From: Apus apus
Lineage: Eukaryota; Chordata; Aves; Apodiformes; Apodidae
Direction of reading: 5' to 3'
Length of the DNA stretch: 64,000 bases
Assembly: GCF_020740795.1 (NCBI RefSeq)
Contig: NC_067283.1
Location: 80,077,184 to 80,141,183 of the forward strand
Shown here: positions 43,315 to 57,900 of the stretch, piece after piece
How positions within the stretch are numbered: position 1 is the stretch's first letter
Layout of the letters: every line of letters begins with the position of its first letter
Position numbers and translations under genes: made by a program
Notes under the pieces: generated by a model
Database searches by the model: none
The model's input: the letters and a program-made list of their open reading frames with translations, nothing else
What the model was told of the DNA's origin: nothing

Positions 43315-43888
43315 GTGAGCCACTTGCTCAGTGTCCAAATGTTTTTATTTGGGAAGCTTTAATTTTGTGGTGGTTTGTTTTTGCCAGGGATAAGAAGAGG
43401 TAGTCTGCAAGCAACCACTTACCTGAAAAATTTGAACAAGTTAAAACCGTACATTTACTAGGGGCTTTGGGGCTTCCTTTTTACTTTTCTCTGACCGAAG
43501 AACAGCAGCAAAGGTTTCTTTCCACTAAGAAATAATCCCTCTAAACTGACACAAAATACGGACACTTTACCAAGAAAATATGTTAAAATATAGAGCTTGT
43601 TCCATAATTTCAGCTACAAATTCCTCTCAGACCCATGGCAGGGAGGAAGGACCTCACTCCAGATAAAATATAGTCCTATCAGGAAGAAATTAGTAACTGG
43701 CAATACAGTTATCTAAAACTAAATCCAGTCTCAGGAAGACAGAATTCAATACTGAACTAATGCTTTGAAATATATTCAGTCTTGTCTTCAAAAGCCAGGA
43801 GGCTTGCACCAAAGAAAGGGATCTTCTACAATTTAGACATGAACATACACGCAGGCAATGCCTAAATTGGCAGGTAATCCAGCTCAAT

Positions 43889-43904
43889 GCAAGCAAGCAA
43901 GCAA
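43889..43904 (+). repeat. short (GCAA)4 microsatellite
   Basis: About four GCAA-type units occur in the ANKH 5' flank, a minor simple repeat. Confidence 0.75.
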
Positions 43905-45170
43905 AAACAAGGCACAAGGCCCATACATCTACATGAGAGCTTCTACTTCAGTCCAACTTCAGTCTGGTTGGTTGGAGGCTGAATGTTTCCCGTCATAAAC
44001 TCTGGCTCACTTCTTCTCCATGTATGTGTCCATCATTCTCAGAACACCATGTCCATGGCATTTTAAGTGATCTACAGGACAAAGGGAGGTTTGCAAGCAT
44101 TTTAATTTGCTCCTGTGTGTCCACGAGGAAGTCTGTACCATCTTATGGGCTCCTAGGCAAGACAAAATCCAGTTGTAGGAGGGAAAAACCTCCAGTGACA
44201 GCTGGGGCTGATTTTGCCAAGTCATCTCAAGAACCAGGGTCTCTCCCACTCCAAACTCACACCACAGCCTGTTGTCTCTTTTATCTGCCTGTCATAGATT
44301 TTCGGAGCTCACCCCGTGTTGACTCTCCAAAATAGGTGGAATGGCGCTTGGTCCCAGGAGCATTTTAGTACATGAGTTCTTGGATGAGGAAAGCTGTCCA
44401 CTGGCCCCTGCTCCTCTGAGGATCAGATGGGGATAATTGATTCCGCACAAGATTTCCGTCTTCACAAAAACCTTGCCAAGCCTTCTTGAAGGCAGCAAGG
44501 TGAAGGCGACACTGCAAAGCTAAACCCCCAAAGAAACGCAGTCACAACAAAATTCTGAAACCCTGCTGCGAGTTTGAAGTTGTTGAGAAACTTCCACAGC
44601 ACGTTCAGAAGGGCTTTGCTTTCTCTTCTTTCCCTCACTAGTGTGCTGACAGAGCTCATCTGTGTGTCAAGGCCATTGGTCAGAAAGACCCATGTGCTCC
44701 CAGCCAGCGAAGAATCTCCTGCAAGCCGGCTTGGAGCCACAAACGCATTCCCTTTTCCAGGATTCAGGCAAAGACTTAGACAAACGAAGCGGCTGCATTG
44801 GCAAGCGTTCGCCGTTTATTTATTTTGCGTGTTGGACCGGAACAAAAGCCGTGGGTCAGACATCTTGCTTAACACTTCGTGAAGACCCCTACCTTCCCTG
44901 CAGCTCCCCAGGTGCCCCGCCCTGAAGCCCACCCCCCTCCTCTGGCCCCGGCTGTGTGAGAAGGTGGAGGGTCATATAGACGGGGAGAACCCCACTGCAC
45001 CCAGCACCCCCGGGGGGTACGGGGGCTGTCGTGTCCCGGCCCGGCCGCTGCCCCCCGGCCCCGCCACGGGCGGGGGTGGGATCGCGGCGGCTCCGGCGTC
45101 AGGAGGAGCCGCTCGGTGCCGCTCTTTTCCCCCGCCGCCAGCCGGCCGGTCTGCGGGCGTGTGTCAAACC

Positions 45171-45176
45171 CACGTG
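45171..45176. promoter_or_regulatory. CACGTG E-box containing a HIF core (ACGTG)
   Basis: The palindrome CACGTG lies in the CpG island about 730 bases upstream of the ANKH ATG. It is a canonical E-box, and the ACGTG within it is the core of hypoxia-response elements. Hypoxia-dependent regulation of ANK through HIF-1 has been reported in mammalian chondrocytes, so the site is a plausible target. A single hexamer is weak evidence. Confidence 0.3.
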
Positions 45177-45337
45177 CTCCGGCAGCCCACGCCGGGCAGC
45201 AGCGCCCCGCGGCCGGCCCCGCACCGCCGCCGGCCCCGCACGGCCCCGCGCCTGGCCCACACGCACCGGCAGCTCCGGCGGCCGCGCCCAGCCCCGCACG
45301 CCGGCCTTTGCCGGCCCCGCGGCAGCCGCGGCAGCGG

Positions 45338-45357
45338 GGAGGAGGAGGAGGAGGAGG
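45338..45357 (+). repeat. GGA trinucleotide run in the CpG island
   Basis: Six to seven GGA units form a purine-only run in the island about 550 bases upstream of the ANKH start. It is a simple repeat with G-quadruplex-like potential. Confidence 0.8.
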
Positions 45358-45519
45358 GCGACGTTTTCCTGCGCGGCGCCGCGGCCGTCGCCCCGCCGCC
45401 GGCGAGCGTCAGGCGGGGGGGAGGCCCCGGCCCGGCCCTTCCCCTGGCCCCCGCGCCCCAAGGATGGCAGCGCTGCCCGCACCAGTGGCTGGCGGCGGGG
45501 TCCCTCCTCTTTTTTTTTC

Positions 45520-45552
45520 CGGCGGCGGCTGCAGCGGCGGCGGCGGCGGCGG
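45520..45552 (+). repeat. CGG trinucleotide run, probable ANKH promoter/leader
   Basis: The sequence is a GGC/CGG run interrupted once by a CTGCAG hexamer and followed directly by GGATCATTG. It lies about 350 bases upstream of the ANKH ATG. Such runs in leaders are prone to length polymorphism and strong RNA structure. Confidence 0.8.
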
Positions 45553-45583
45553 ATCATTGTTGTGTGGGAGGAGGGCGGCGGGG

Positions 45584-46451
<868 letters not shown>

Positions 46452-46464
46452 TAATCTGGAATTA

Positions 46465-46835
46465 CATAACGCACCGGCCGGGGCCGGTGGTGGTTTGTCC
46501 CCCCGCTGACGGGGCCGCTCAGGTGCAGCAGCCCCTAGCGCAGCGCAGCGCAGCCCGGGCAGCCGGCTCGGCCCAGCCCGGGGAGCCGGCTGCTGGAGCG
46601 GGGCGCGGGGAGAGGGGAGGCCCAGCCGCCCCCCCCCGGCCCGCACCCCCAGCCCGGCGCGCTGCCGCGGCGGCCCTCCCCGTCCCGCAGCCCTGCCGCC
46701 GGCAGCCCCTGCCGCGGCATCCCGGGAGGAGGGCGGCAGGCCGGCGGGGAGCCGCTCCGCATCCCCCGGGTGATGGGGGCGGCTTCCCGGCGGGGCTGCG
46801 GGCAGGTGAGCCTGTGGCTGAGCCCCTTCCACCGC
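46465..46835. promoter_or_regulatory. second block of the CpG island in intron 1
   Basis: CpG-dense sequence resumes after the AT-rich repeat at 46323-46420 and fades near 46835. It includes a short GCGCA pentamer run around 46537-46553 and C-rich runs. It is probably the downstream shoulder of the ANKH island, split by repeat expansion. The long open frames here on both strands are a by-product of GC richness. Confidence 0.7.
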
Positions 46836-48398
46836 GCTGGAGGCCGCAGTGGTGGCCGCAGGGCAGAAGACTGGAAAGTGGGGGCACGGCAGGAGGAGCT
46901 GCTGCCCCTGCTCTTCAGCCGTGAACAGAGCTGTCCTCGTCAGCCCTGCTGACATTCCCTAGCGGTGTTGGTGACCTAAGGCTGTCCCCTGTTCTGGGCC
47001 ATAAGAACATGACCCGGTGTCCCCTGACGCTCCGCCAGTCTCCCTGACACGCAGCCCTCCTGCTTCATCCTCCTAATCCCCAGTTGCTGCGTTTGCACTA
47101 AAAACGCGTTTTGTGCTTGACGTACCCACTCCTCCCTTGCATGAGGTTTCCACACAGGGTGCTTCTTTGCCACAGCGCTGCGGTCTGGGAAAATCCCTGC
47201 TCTCCTGTTTTGGTATTTGTGACAGGTAAGGCTCCGGTCTTGTGTCAGGCTGCACTGTATGAGGTCTATCTTTATGTTTTTAGTAGAACAGTATACACTA
47301 ATGCTTATGAGTGTTAAGCTGGATAGCCACAGAAAGTCTTGCATCTCAGATGGCTTTTATCCTTGTCCTAAGTCACTCCGTTTTGCTGAGAAGCTCTTGC
47401 TTTCTAAGCAAAATAGGCACTGGTTCCCATGCTCCTTGAGCAGAGGTACCCGAAAATTAGTGGGTATTTTCACCCATTTATAAGGAAGAAAGTGAAAGGA
47501 AAAATATTACAGTGGGAAAAAATAGCTAGCATTAATCATGTTTGTCATGGTTCTGTTAATCACATTTGCTTCCTTGTCCTTTAAATTTCAATAAGCTGTG
47601 ATAATAAAAAAGAATTGCATCCTTGTCTAACAACTGCATGCTTTTCTAGTAAGTCAGTCTTGTATAAATAATACTCTAGGGGGTTAAAGAAGGAAAACTA
47701 AAGATAGAAATGACAAGGAAAATGGTGATTTTAATGCTGGTAACTGTGCCACATTAATAACATACAGCAAAAGTTAAATTGCAAGCAGTTCACTCAGTAA
47801 ACTGAGTATGACAGGTGTGTGTATACGGTTTGCTTCATACAAGGTCAGCTTGATTCAAAATTCCTGGCTACTGATAAAAAAACATCCCCTTGACTTCACT
47901 GTGCTCTGGACCAGTATTTAAAAAAATAGAAAAGAGGAAAATACAATTCTGTAAGTGAAGGGACTTTGTTTTGCCAGGTACTAGTGACATGGGAGGGATA
48001 TTAAACATGAGGATAAAACATGTAAGAAATTACCTAACCAACTTTGACAGCATTAGGACAAATTATGTCAGAAAATGTGTTTTATGTGATAGCCAAGTCA
48101 TAGGACTGGCCCTCCAGGAGAGCTGGTGTTATACCCTGTCTCAGACACCAGCCTGGGGAGGTGCTTAAATGAAAAGGGAGAAATCTATCGAGCAGGGAGA
48201 CACCAGCAGAAGCCCCAGCTCAGAAGTGGAAAATGGAAAGATTCTTTTTGTACCAACCTGGTGGGAGACTTACCTGCATTGAAATCAGGAAACTGAGGCA
48301 GGGACAAAGTTACTCCAGGGCTGAAGAGATCATCTTACTGACAAAAAGAGAGGGATGTTATTTTCCTGTATACAATACAGGAAGGCGTTTGGGTTGGT

Positions 48399-48417
48399 TT
48401 TTTTTTTTTTTTTTTTT
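48399..48417. repeat. poly-T run in intron 1
   Basis: A T run of about 19 bases follows ggttgg. No retrocopy is recognised next to it. Confidence 0.85.
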
Positions 48418-48924
48418 GTATTTGTAGGGCATTAGTGTTGGACTTGTCTTGCTGAAAATATACTGACTTGCTGAGCCAGTAAGCCATCTTTCTGCTCTCC
48501 AAAATAGTAATAATTTTAATAACAGGCTGAATGGAAGCAACATAAAAGAATGAGTGTGCCAACAGATAGCTCTGATAAGGCTGCCATACCTCCTGTGAAT
48601 GTATGCTGCAGATAAAAAAGATTTCTAAGAATGATAAGGGAATTAACATTTGCGTGATGTAATGTTACCCACTCTGGGCAATACTGTAAAAGAGACAGGA
48701 GAACTATAGGTCAGAAGTAAGAGATGAATAAAAAATTAGGGATAGGATGGACCTTGCCAGGGAAGGAGAGGACAAATGCTATAAGTCATTTTGATGTGTT
48801 GTATTCATACATTGCTCTCCATCAGGAGGAGTGTTTGGAAGCAGAGTGTTCAAAGCAGAGCTTTTTTAACAAAACCTAATACTATTAGGTACCCAAAATT
48901 GAAAAGTGAGAAACAAAGATAATC

Positions 48925-48993
48925 TTTTGGGTTTTTGTTTGGGTTTGTTGTTGTTGTTTAGTTTGTTTTGTTGTTTTGTTTGTTTTGTTTTTA
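48925..48993 (+). repeat. T/G-rich low-complexity tract
   Basis: About 70 bases of GTTT and GTT-type units lie in ANKH intron 1. Similar shorter tracts occur at 50696-50718 and 51337-51362. Confidence 0.85.
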
Positions 48994-51900
48994 CTTGAGA
49001 GGCTTTTCTGGGTGTTGCACAGTTTTATTCAACAGCAAACATCACTAGGAAATTGCCAGATCCTTGGTATGCACCTATCTCTAGTTTTCTTAATACTTTA
49101 AGGGAAATTTACAGTAAGGCTAGAGAATATTTGCAGTTTATGACTGTCACCCTTGCCCCATGAGATGCTTTGTATGAGGAGTCTCTTTAGTTTGTTGGAA
49201 GTAAAAACTGCTGGAGTGATGCTCATAAGAACTAACAAGCCCATCTCCTGCAGTCACTTCCAGAACCACTATAGCCAGTGAAGAGCCTTCTGCTGCCCCT
49301 TGGGCCCTAATCCAATAACTCTTTAGGACAAGGCTGTATTACAGAGTTACTCCAGTCTAGTGAGTTAACCTCAAGGGTTCACCTCACAAAATCTTCTTAG
49401 ACAAATATCCGATTTATTTTTTTCCCTACTAAAGAGGTAGTCCTGATACATAGGTAAGTTACCAGAAGCTTAGAGAAATAAATGACTTTTAATCTGTTTT
49501 CATTATTGCCTTCTGTAGCTCATTTCCCTTACAATTGATTTACAGTACTACATAGCATTTATGAAATAAAATACTGTATAGCTTTGTTCTTAGAGTAGGG
49601 CCTTCAGGTAAATAGTTCCAAATATTGGGTCTGATCAGTTCCTTCTCCATATAAATAGATATGTGTATGCAGACATGTTTTTTATTTATTTCTTTTTCTC
49701 CAGTTATACACACAAACACAACAGAGCATTTTCATCCCAAGAGCTTAACACTTACCACCAGAACAGAATTCTTCCTTTCATTCTGCCAGTGAAAATGTTT
49801 GACTTACAATGTCTTATCCCAAGTGCCACAGTAATTAGTGTTTCATTTAGAGCTCAGCTGTTGGAGACCAGAGTTTGCACTAAAAATCCCATCTCCCTTG
49901 AAAAATGTTGTTGGATTCACTTGCTTGGAAATAAACTGCCCCAGTGTGATGGAGTGCAGCACAACCTCAAACAGGTCACCCATCCAACTATATCGCTGCT
50001 ACCCCCTGCAGTCAAAAATCCCTCACCACCCACCCATCCACACGAGTTTTTCTTCTAACACAGTTTCAGAGCTGCTCACATATATTGTGATGGCCTGATT
50101 CGTAACGTACGTGTACATTTGCATTAGCATTATTATAAAGGAGGGAGAACTGAGGTGCACATTAGTTCAAGAACTTTCTCTGAAGTGCAGAACCAGCCCT
50201 GGACAGCATTAAATACAATTTGTGGACGTGGCTGGTAACTCTGCTGTTCATGCAGTGGCAAAGGCCGGGCAGAGAGCACTATTTTGAACTCAGGGTCTGT
50301 CTTCAGTAGTCCTTTAATTATCAACGGGAACAGCAGGAGGATATTTTTTCCTTCCTAGCTGTTATTTAGCCAGAGCCCCTGAATCATTAGTTTCAGTTGC
50401 TGTCACTAGTTGTTGGTTGGGCAGTTTTATTTGCCAGCATAACTGTTAGGTATGCAGACATAATGTTGCTCAGCTGCTTGCAGGTCCTTGGAAACTAAAA
50501 GTGAGTAAGCAGAGCCCTGCTGCTGCTTTCTCCTGAGGTCACTTGGGTACCCTGGTCTTGCAGAGAAATTGCTGCAAGTCACACGCAGTGTAGTGGTTAG
50601 GATCAAACAGCCATAAAGGAAGGGCTAAACATTTTGGATTCCAAATTATTTTGCAGTATTTCTTGAAAAAGAAACCTTTTTCTTACATTTGAATGTTTTT
50701 TGTTTTGTTTTGTTTTTCCTCAAGAAAGTGTTGCCAGAAAAGGAGAACAAGTCATGAATAATGTATCAAAAAGAATTAGTGAGCTTATCATCTGCCCATG
50801 CCATTTGCAAACTTAGTAGGGGGTTAAACATTTTGATTAATGCTTTATGAAGCTCGTTTTTGGGAAAAGTGTTATTGTCTGGACATTCAGAGCAAGCAAT
50901 GGGAGAGTTCACATTCCCAGCTGTTCCGTGGGGATTTGGGCCAAGTTGCGTAACCCTCCCGTGGCACAGTTCCCCTGCCTTTGAAGGGTGCCTAGACACC
51001 TACCTGTATGTCACAGGAATGCAATGGAAAGTCACGTGTTGGAGGTGCTCCAAGATGAAAGGTGCTGTATGAGTGCAAAGTACTCTTGTTATTGCTGGTG
51101 TGAGAGGTCAGGGACTCATTTGAATAATATAGGACTTTAGTACCATGTGAACAAGAAAGCCAACAAGGTCTTATAATAAGTGTAGACCATGACTGTATGT
51201 TACTACCTCAACCACATTATTAGTATGTTATGTTGATAGCAGTGCTATTTGTTTTAAGTTAATATGAACTATACAGCATTTTAAGATGAAACAGTGTTGA
51301 AGAAGTGAACATCTACAGAGTATCCTATCAACAGATTTTTTTGTTGTTGTTTTGTTTGTTTCAGTGGTAATATTGTGAAGGAATTAATTTCTCCTGCAGA
51401 ATTCACAAGCCAAATAGTCAGGCAAGCAGGTAGGCAAGACCAGTGAAATGTATTTCACTTCCCTGTTTGGAGTGAGAAGATCCAAATGACACCTTATGCG
51501 AAGGATTGAAAACTGAAGCTCACATACCTGAAGTAGTAATTTTCAAGATTTGTGCCTCAGTACTGACTGCAGAGACTTTCTTCTTCTAAGGAACATAGCT
51601 TCACTTCCTTTTGCATGCCAGGCCGAGCCCTGCAGCCTTAACTTCTAAATAGTGGCCTTCCAAGCACTACGAGTGTTCAAGCAAGTGCTAAGTGGCCAGT
51701 GGACCACACAGACAATTCTTGAGACTGCACAAGTGATTAATTAGGCTTCTATGTCTATGTGAGTTGCAGCAGGTGTTAGATACCAGGCGTTGCATTCACC
51801 AGTCATGCAGAGCATTTGCTGGAGTTTCACAGTAAGCAATACCCACTGAGATCTGGGAGGAAGTCAAAAGATCTCATAGAACATTTGCAGATGAAAGCCA

Positions 51901-54900
51901 GATCTCAGCAATGTGCTAATGTTCTTAAAGACATATTCTCACAGCAGATAAACCAATATATATTTGCATTTTTTACCACCTAAGGTACAAAATAAGCAGG
52001 TTATGAAGAGCAGTGGGGCTATCACTGCTGAGCATTTCATATTATAATAGAAGCTATGAAATTGAACCTACAAATGAGGAATCCATCACCTGCATGTTAC
52101 CATGGTGTAAAATACATCATCTAGAGCTAGGATCTGTGCTATGTCTCATTTGTCAGTACCTTCTTTTTTTTCATCTGACCCTCTCTTTCCTTCACAAACT
52201 CCTCCAGTTCCCTGTTTCCCACTCCCATTGCCTCCCACATCCCATGGCTGTGTCAGTACAGCTGTAGGAACTTCTCTGGACTTTCTTATGCTTCACTATT
52301 GAGAACTGGCAGGCATTGTACTGGGTGATACCCATTCAGCATGTCTGAAGTAGTTGACCAGCTTTATAACTGCAGAGATGATAGCCTATTTCCAGGAAGG
52401 GATGGAAGGAGGGAGGAAGAAACAACCCTGTGCAGCACCAGCCAGCTACTTACTGTTTTCTGAAATAGTTTCATTCATTTCAGAACTGTGAGTTCAGATT
52501 ATATTTGTCCAGTAGGTTGTTTGAAAATAAAATATATAGGTCTGTGGGGTGGAAACAATTCTCCCTACCAGAAGAACAACTGATGCAGTGGGAGAACAGG
52601 TGTATTTATGAGTTTGCCAATCAGTCCTAAGTCGCAGTGTCTAGGGTGGAGGGCTCTCTCTGGAGATACTCCAGTTGTAACATCACTGGATATTCACTGC
52701 AAAAGGGTGATATGGTAACCGAATATTTTTGGTGCTTATTTCAGACATAGGGGAAATGGGTTCTCCTCCCAGCCCCAGTGAAAATCTAGTAAGTGAAGAC
52801 AGCATCAGGAAGGATAAATGAGTATCCCAAGCCTAAACATGAGCTCAAAACTGAAATTTTGAAAGGGGGTTTTAATCACTGTATGCTCCATCATGGAGAG
52901 AAACTTTTGGTTTTGTGTTGAACTGACCATTTGATTCACTTCAGTGGTTTTCTTGTTAATTTCTTTTGGTTGCATTTTCACAAAACCAAGAACATTGGTT
53001 TCTTTTCGCATTTGATTTGGTCTGAACTGATTTCTTTTTAATCTTCACTTGTTTTGCTGCTGTGTGGAAAACTTACTTGTACACAAAGGCTTATATGACA
53101 GGACCGATCTTATGACTGTTTGAAGATGAGTGACTTTTTATATGCAACGAAGGCGTATATGCAAGGCTCCAACTCTGAAAGTGCAGATTGTAGCTATTAA
53201 TTGTCCTCCTGTCTTGATCCTAGACAAGACATTGTGTGTATCTCTTTGTGTGGATATTTCCAGTTCTAAAATAGTGATGCATTTCATAAGGCAGTTACAA
53301 AGGTTATGCCTGCATGTTTGTAAAACATGGATGTAAGTTGCTGTATAAATAGAAAATTTAAATATATCTGCCAGCTCATGCAGAAACCTCCGTGCATAGA
53401 ACTGAGCAATTCCAAACAGATTTTGCTTTGTAGCTACTTTCAGAAATCTGTGATGGTTTTAAATAACGTATATATTCCTGTTGAGCTCAATTCCAATTTA
53501 AATGGCATATCAGCACGTGTTTCTTAAAAAAACTTATGGAAAATTTATAGTCACTTTAGATTTTAACAAACTTTCTGATGTAGTATAGAATAGAAGTGCC
53601 TGCATAAAACATTAGCTAAGAATAATTCCAGGTGTAAACACATATTGCTTCCAAAGAGTCCTGAAGTGTAGCATTGTTATTTGCAAAACCACAGTTGATT
53701 TTCATACCCTTTTCAAGAGCATTTTAGAAAAGGACACGGGAGAAATACTGGAGAGTTAAGAGCAGCTTGTTACAAAGTAAGTGCTACAATGGCATGAATA
53801 CTCAATGGCACTTGAGTATTTTCCCCAAGACGATGCAAAAAGTTCACTGTGTCTGATGTGGCAGGAGTGTTACTGTTGGAGAAAGGGTGGTCACTGTTGC
53901 CCAGCATGCCCAGTTTGCTTTACTGATGTAGTGGTTCAGCAAGAGTTCAGCTTTTAGTGTGGGAAGTGAATAAACTGCAACTTATTTTCAAGTTATTTGC
54001 TTCATGTAGCTTTTTTTGCCTTGCTGTTGGATTGCTAAAGTGATTGTTTCCATTTTCAGAGCCCAGAAAATTTGCCAGTGGAGAAGAAGGTGCAAATAAA
54101 CCTCATGTCTGAACAAGCTGGGAAGCATAATTGTGTTTACAGTTTGTTTTTTTTTTTTTCAGTTACCTTTATCTGACCCTGTGTGAATATTTCTTAAGGT
54201 ACAGGGTTCTGTGGGGCTAAAAGCTCACAGCACCAAGGCACATGCTAGTATGTTTGCTGACAAATACATCTAATATATGTGAAAGACTTTTGGCAAGGAG
54301 GCAGTCTGTCTCCTTGGCTTCTTACCTGCGCATTGTTCTTAAATTAGTGAATGAAGTCAGATGCAGGTCATACTTGAGCTTTTGTGTGCTGGCCTTAGAT
54401 TTTTGTGGCTGCATGTCCTTGATCTATTCAGGCCAATGAAGGTGTTGATGCATGCCAGCTGGGCCTGTTGCTCTTCCTTCATTCAGCCAGAAGGTCAGCG
54501 TGTGTAGGTATAAGGGGTGCAAGCCTACTGCCCCCCTGTTCTTGCCCCTGTTGGGTTTTCTTTGTTGTTTTTTTGGGCTGGGGGGCTTCTTTTTTAAAAT
54601 TTATTTTCCTAGACTCCTTTTCACATTTGCTTCCTAGTCACACCACATTTTTTTGTGCTGTGTGTTGGTGGCCAGTATCTTATTCACATAACCTCTGTCA
54701 GTGAGTGGCAGCTGCTGTTCCTGCAGCTGTGGCTGGCTAAGGTGAGGTAGCTGGGATCCACCTCCAGCAGCTCCTTCCTCATTGCAAAGACTTGCCTTGC
54801 CACAGCATACCAACATGCTCCAGGAACTTGGCAGCCTTTCATCTCAGATCTGCCCTCCTGCTGATGAAAGCCAGGCTCTTGCACAAGTCCATCGTTACCA

Positions 54901-57900
54901 TTTCCTCTGTCAGCATCTTGCCAATTTAAAAGCATTTAGCCCATTTGAGAAGAAAACAAGTAGTTAGCAGCATCACCGGCCAAGAAGACACTTCCCATTT
55001 TTGGTTCTGGTGAGGGGGGAAAAAATGTCAGTTACATAAGTGGAAAAATTATAGAAGTGAAGTGTTTATAGCTTGGTCAAAAAAGGGGACTTGATAACTG
55101 CCTGCAGTTACGTGAGTTGTGGTGTGGTCATGAAGAAGAGAAAAAGGGGGTTAGCTAGGTCACTGCCATGGAGAAGAACGTGGCCAGGAGCAAGGAGAGA
55201 GAGTGGGGCAGCTAAACACAATTTAAACTGAAAAGATTTTCAGATTATTTTTCAAGTGAAAGCAGGAATCATTCCCTCTCACACATTATTTCCTTCTAAC
55301 GTGTTGGCATGAAGAGTGCTGTGCTTTAGACAGTGTTAGGTGGTGGCATTTTATGTAAGCTCCAATTCAGTGAGTCACTGAAAGCAAAGGGTGTTGTGAT
55401 CAATATAAAGTGCTGTACATGGTGGGTCAAACCTAAAACTACATCACCTGCTGAGGGAGACAAGCAGCTTGCGAACTATGTACTCCTCAATGACAGTCCA
55501 ATCGAGAAGGGTAATGAATGCAGTTATGAGCTGTTACCATAGTCTCTCCCTGTTAAATTGTACATATTAATGTAAAATATACAACACCTGCAACTCAGAG
55601 GTGCAGAATTTCTAGTATTAAACAGTTGTCTTACAGCCCTCTGTTTTTCACGTGATGCTTCCCTGGTGCAGTGTACAGAGAGCACTTGCTAGGGAGAGAA
55701 GCCAGAGTTGCCTAGCTAAGAAAAGTATTGACTCTGAAACCAGGGTCTCCTGAGCTGAGGAGGAAAAACCCAAATTATTTGAGCTTATCAAAATACAAGG
55801 ACCTTTCCAGGGTGAGTGTTGAGATGTCCCTGACATGGCTGTAAGGGAGATCTTATCTCTGCTTTTATACTGGAGGCTTGCTGAGTTTTTAAAAGGGCTT
55901 AAAGACAGCTGCCATGAGATGAGACTCAGCAAGCACAGGGGACGTTTCAGGTCCTGCAATGCCATGAAGTGGACCCCGAGCCCTGCACCCTTACTGTCTT
56001 TCCAGTTTACTTCTGCAGATCCTGTGTTGTACTTGGTTGTCCTATGTAGTTCCAAAGTGGTTTGGTTATGCAGACATCCACGTGGCTCTGTCACCAGGCT
56101 GGAGCCTGCAGTGCAGCTCCTCACCCTAATTGCTACCAGGCAGCTCATCCATTTTGCCCTCATCCTGTTGTAACTTACTCCATCAGCCCATCCCACTTCC
56201 TCCCCCACTGTGCCATTCTGGAGGTGACTTTGAATGCTAGGATTATTTGCAATCCCCTGAGACCAAGAGGTCAACTAGGGAGATGAATTCAAACTGGCCA
56301 CCAACTCTGCTTGGCAGTATTGAGCATACCAGGTGATGTACTTCAAAGGGCAGCTGGTTTTCCCCATTTCCCAAAGGCAATAGGGAAAAAATCTTCCAGT
56401 CTGAGTATTTGGATCATCCCATGCATTAAATTTTAATTTTTGCTCTCTTTTGCTCATAGTTTTTTGAAGCCCATCAAAATAACCACAGTTGTCCTTGGTT
56501 TTCTAGACACAGGGACATCTCTGGTTATTTTTTTCTGCCTTACAGTAGCACAAAACATCTGGTAATGTGGGGCTCCAAATTTAGTATGACTGCAGTGTCA
56601 GCTTCCCCTGCATTTATACTGGGGCTTAATGATTTCACAATCTTCAGCATTTGATTCAGAAGAAAAAGGAAGTCCAAATAACAAAACATTTTTCAGATCT
56701 TTAAGGCACCAAAGGAAATAATCTGCAAGAAGCTTTCTGTTTGCCACAGGTAAATACAATTTTCAAGTACTTCTCTAATACAAAACATGTAGACATCCAC
56801 ATACACATGTATGTAGTGTGTTGTGAGCAGGAGACTGCCTTTATAGGAGGATTATACACTGAGTGGTGCTAAAGTACTCTCTTGATTACTTACTGGCTTA
56901 CATGCAAGGCAAAATGGTTAAGGAAATAAGGGCAAGAACTGTGGATGGGTCTACTCAGGTGATTGCACAAGCACCTGGTGTGTCCCTTGTAGTTTGAGCT
57001 GCCTCTGGTTACATGCTAGTATGGTGGTTGCAAGTGCAAATGCTGCATTATCTCTGAATCAGTGATTTTGCATGTGGATTTCATATTTTCAAAATGTAAC
57101 CTTGAGTGCACTCTGATCACTGCACTACTGTTCTTTATGTACTTGTGGGCACTCACTTTGCTTCAGAGCTTTTTATTTCAAAGCATGAAAGCATGACGAC
57201 CTTTCAGCATTCACCGTCTTATTCTTACATGAGCTTTCTGAGATGGCAGTCAACGGTCTACTGGTTAGGACATGCTCCAGCATTGTAATAGTCTTGGGAA
57301 GAGCTTTCTTCTTCAGCAATGCCTTCTGCATCTAATATACAAGTGATTTGGTTTTTTTTCCTGCTAATACATTGCAGAGGCCAGAGTTTCTCTCTTTAAT
57401 AAATTTATGAGAAGTCGCAGCAGGTAGCCTGCTTGACATTTGCTTATTGTAGGCTTGACCTGTTGGTGAGCTTTGAATCCCTGACCGGAAAAGGCCTGTA
57501 TAGTTGTGGGCTAGCTTTTCCAATTCACAGCATGCCTTTTTTGTCAGCTGCAAGTTCCTACCACATTGTGGGTGGTTGCATCACTAAGGAGAAAATAGCT
57601 AGCAAAGGCACAATCGCTGCCTCGGGACTTTGTCAAGGAAACCTCATGTTAAGTTGCATATTTGTGACTTGAGGTCCAAGGATTTGGTTGCGCTTGCAAT
57701 AATCTGCAGATGTGGAGCTTGTTGTGTTCCGTGTGCATCCACTGATTTGAAAGAGGAAATGAGTAGTAAGAGAGAGAGGTTTAGGTCAAGGGGGAAGCTT
57801 CCTACAAGGAAGAAGCCTGACAGTGTAGGCTTTGGAAGTACCAGCACATCCCAGAAGTCCCAGTGTCTGGCAGTTGCCTGTCTCAGGTCATGAAGTCTTT

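Larger units (their letters stand above)
38451..44999. other. intergenic sequence immediately upstream of the ANKH CpG island
   Basis: About 6.5 kb of AT-rich DNA, becoming GC-richer from about 44500. No CR1 is seen. It includes poly-A runs at 41883 and 42002 and the 18-bp duplication at 43279. A divergent noncoding transcript from the island is possible but not visible. Confidence 0.75.
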
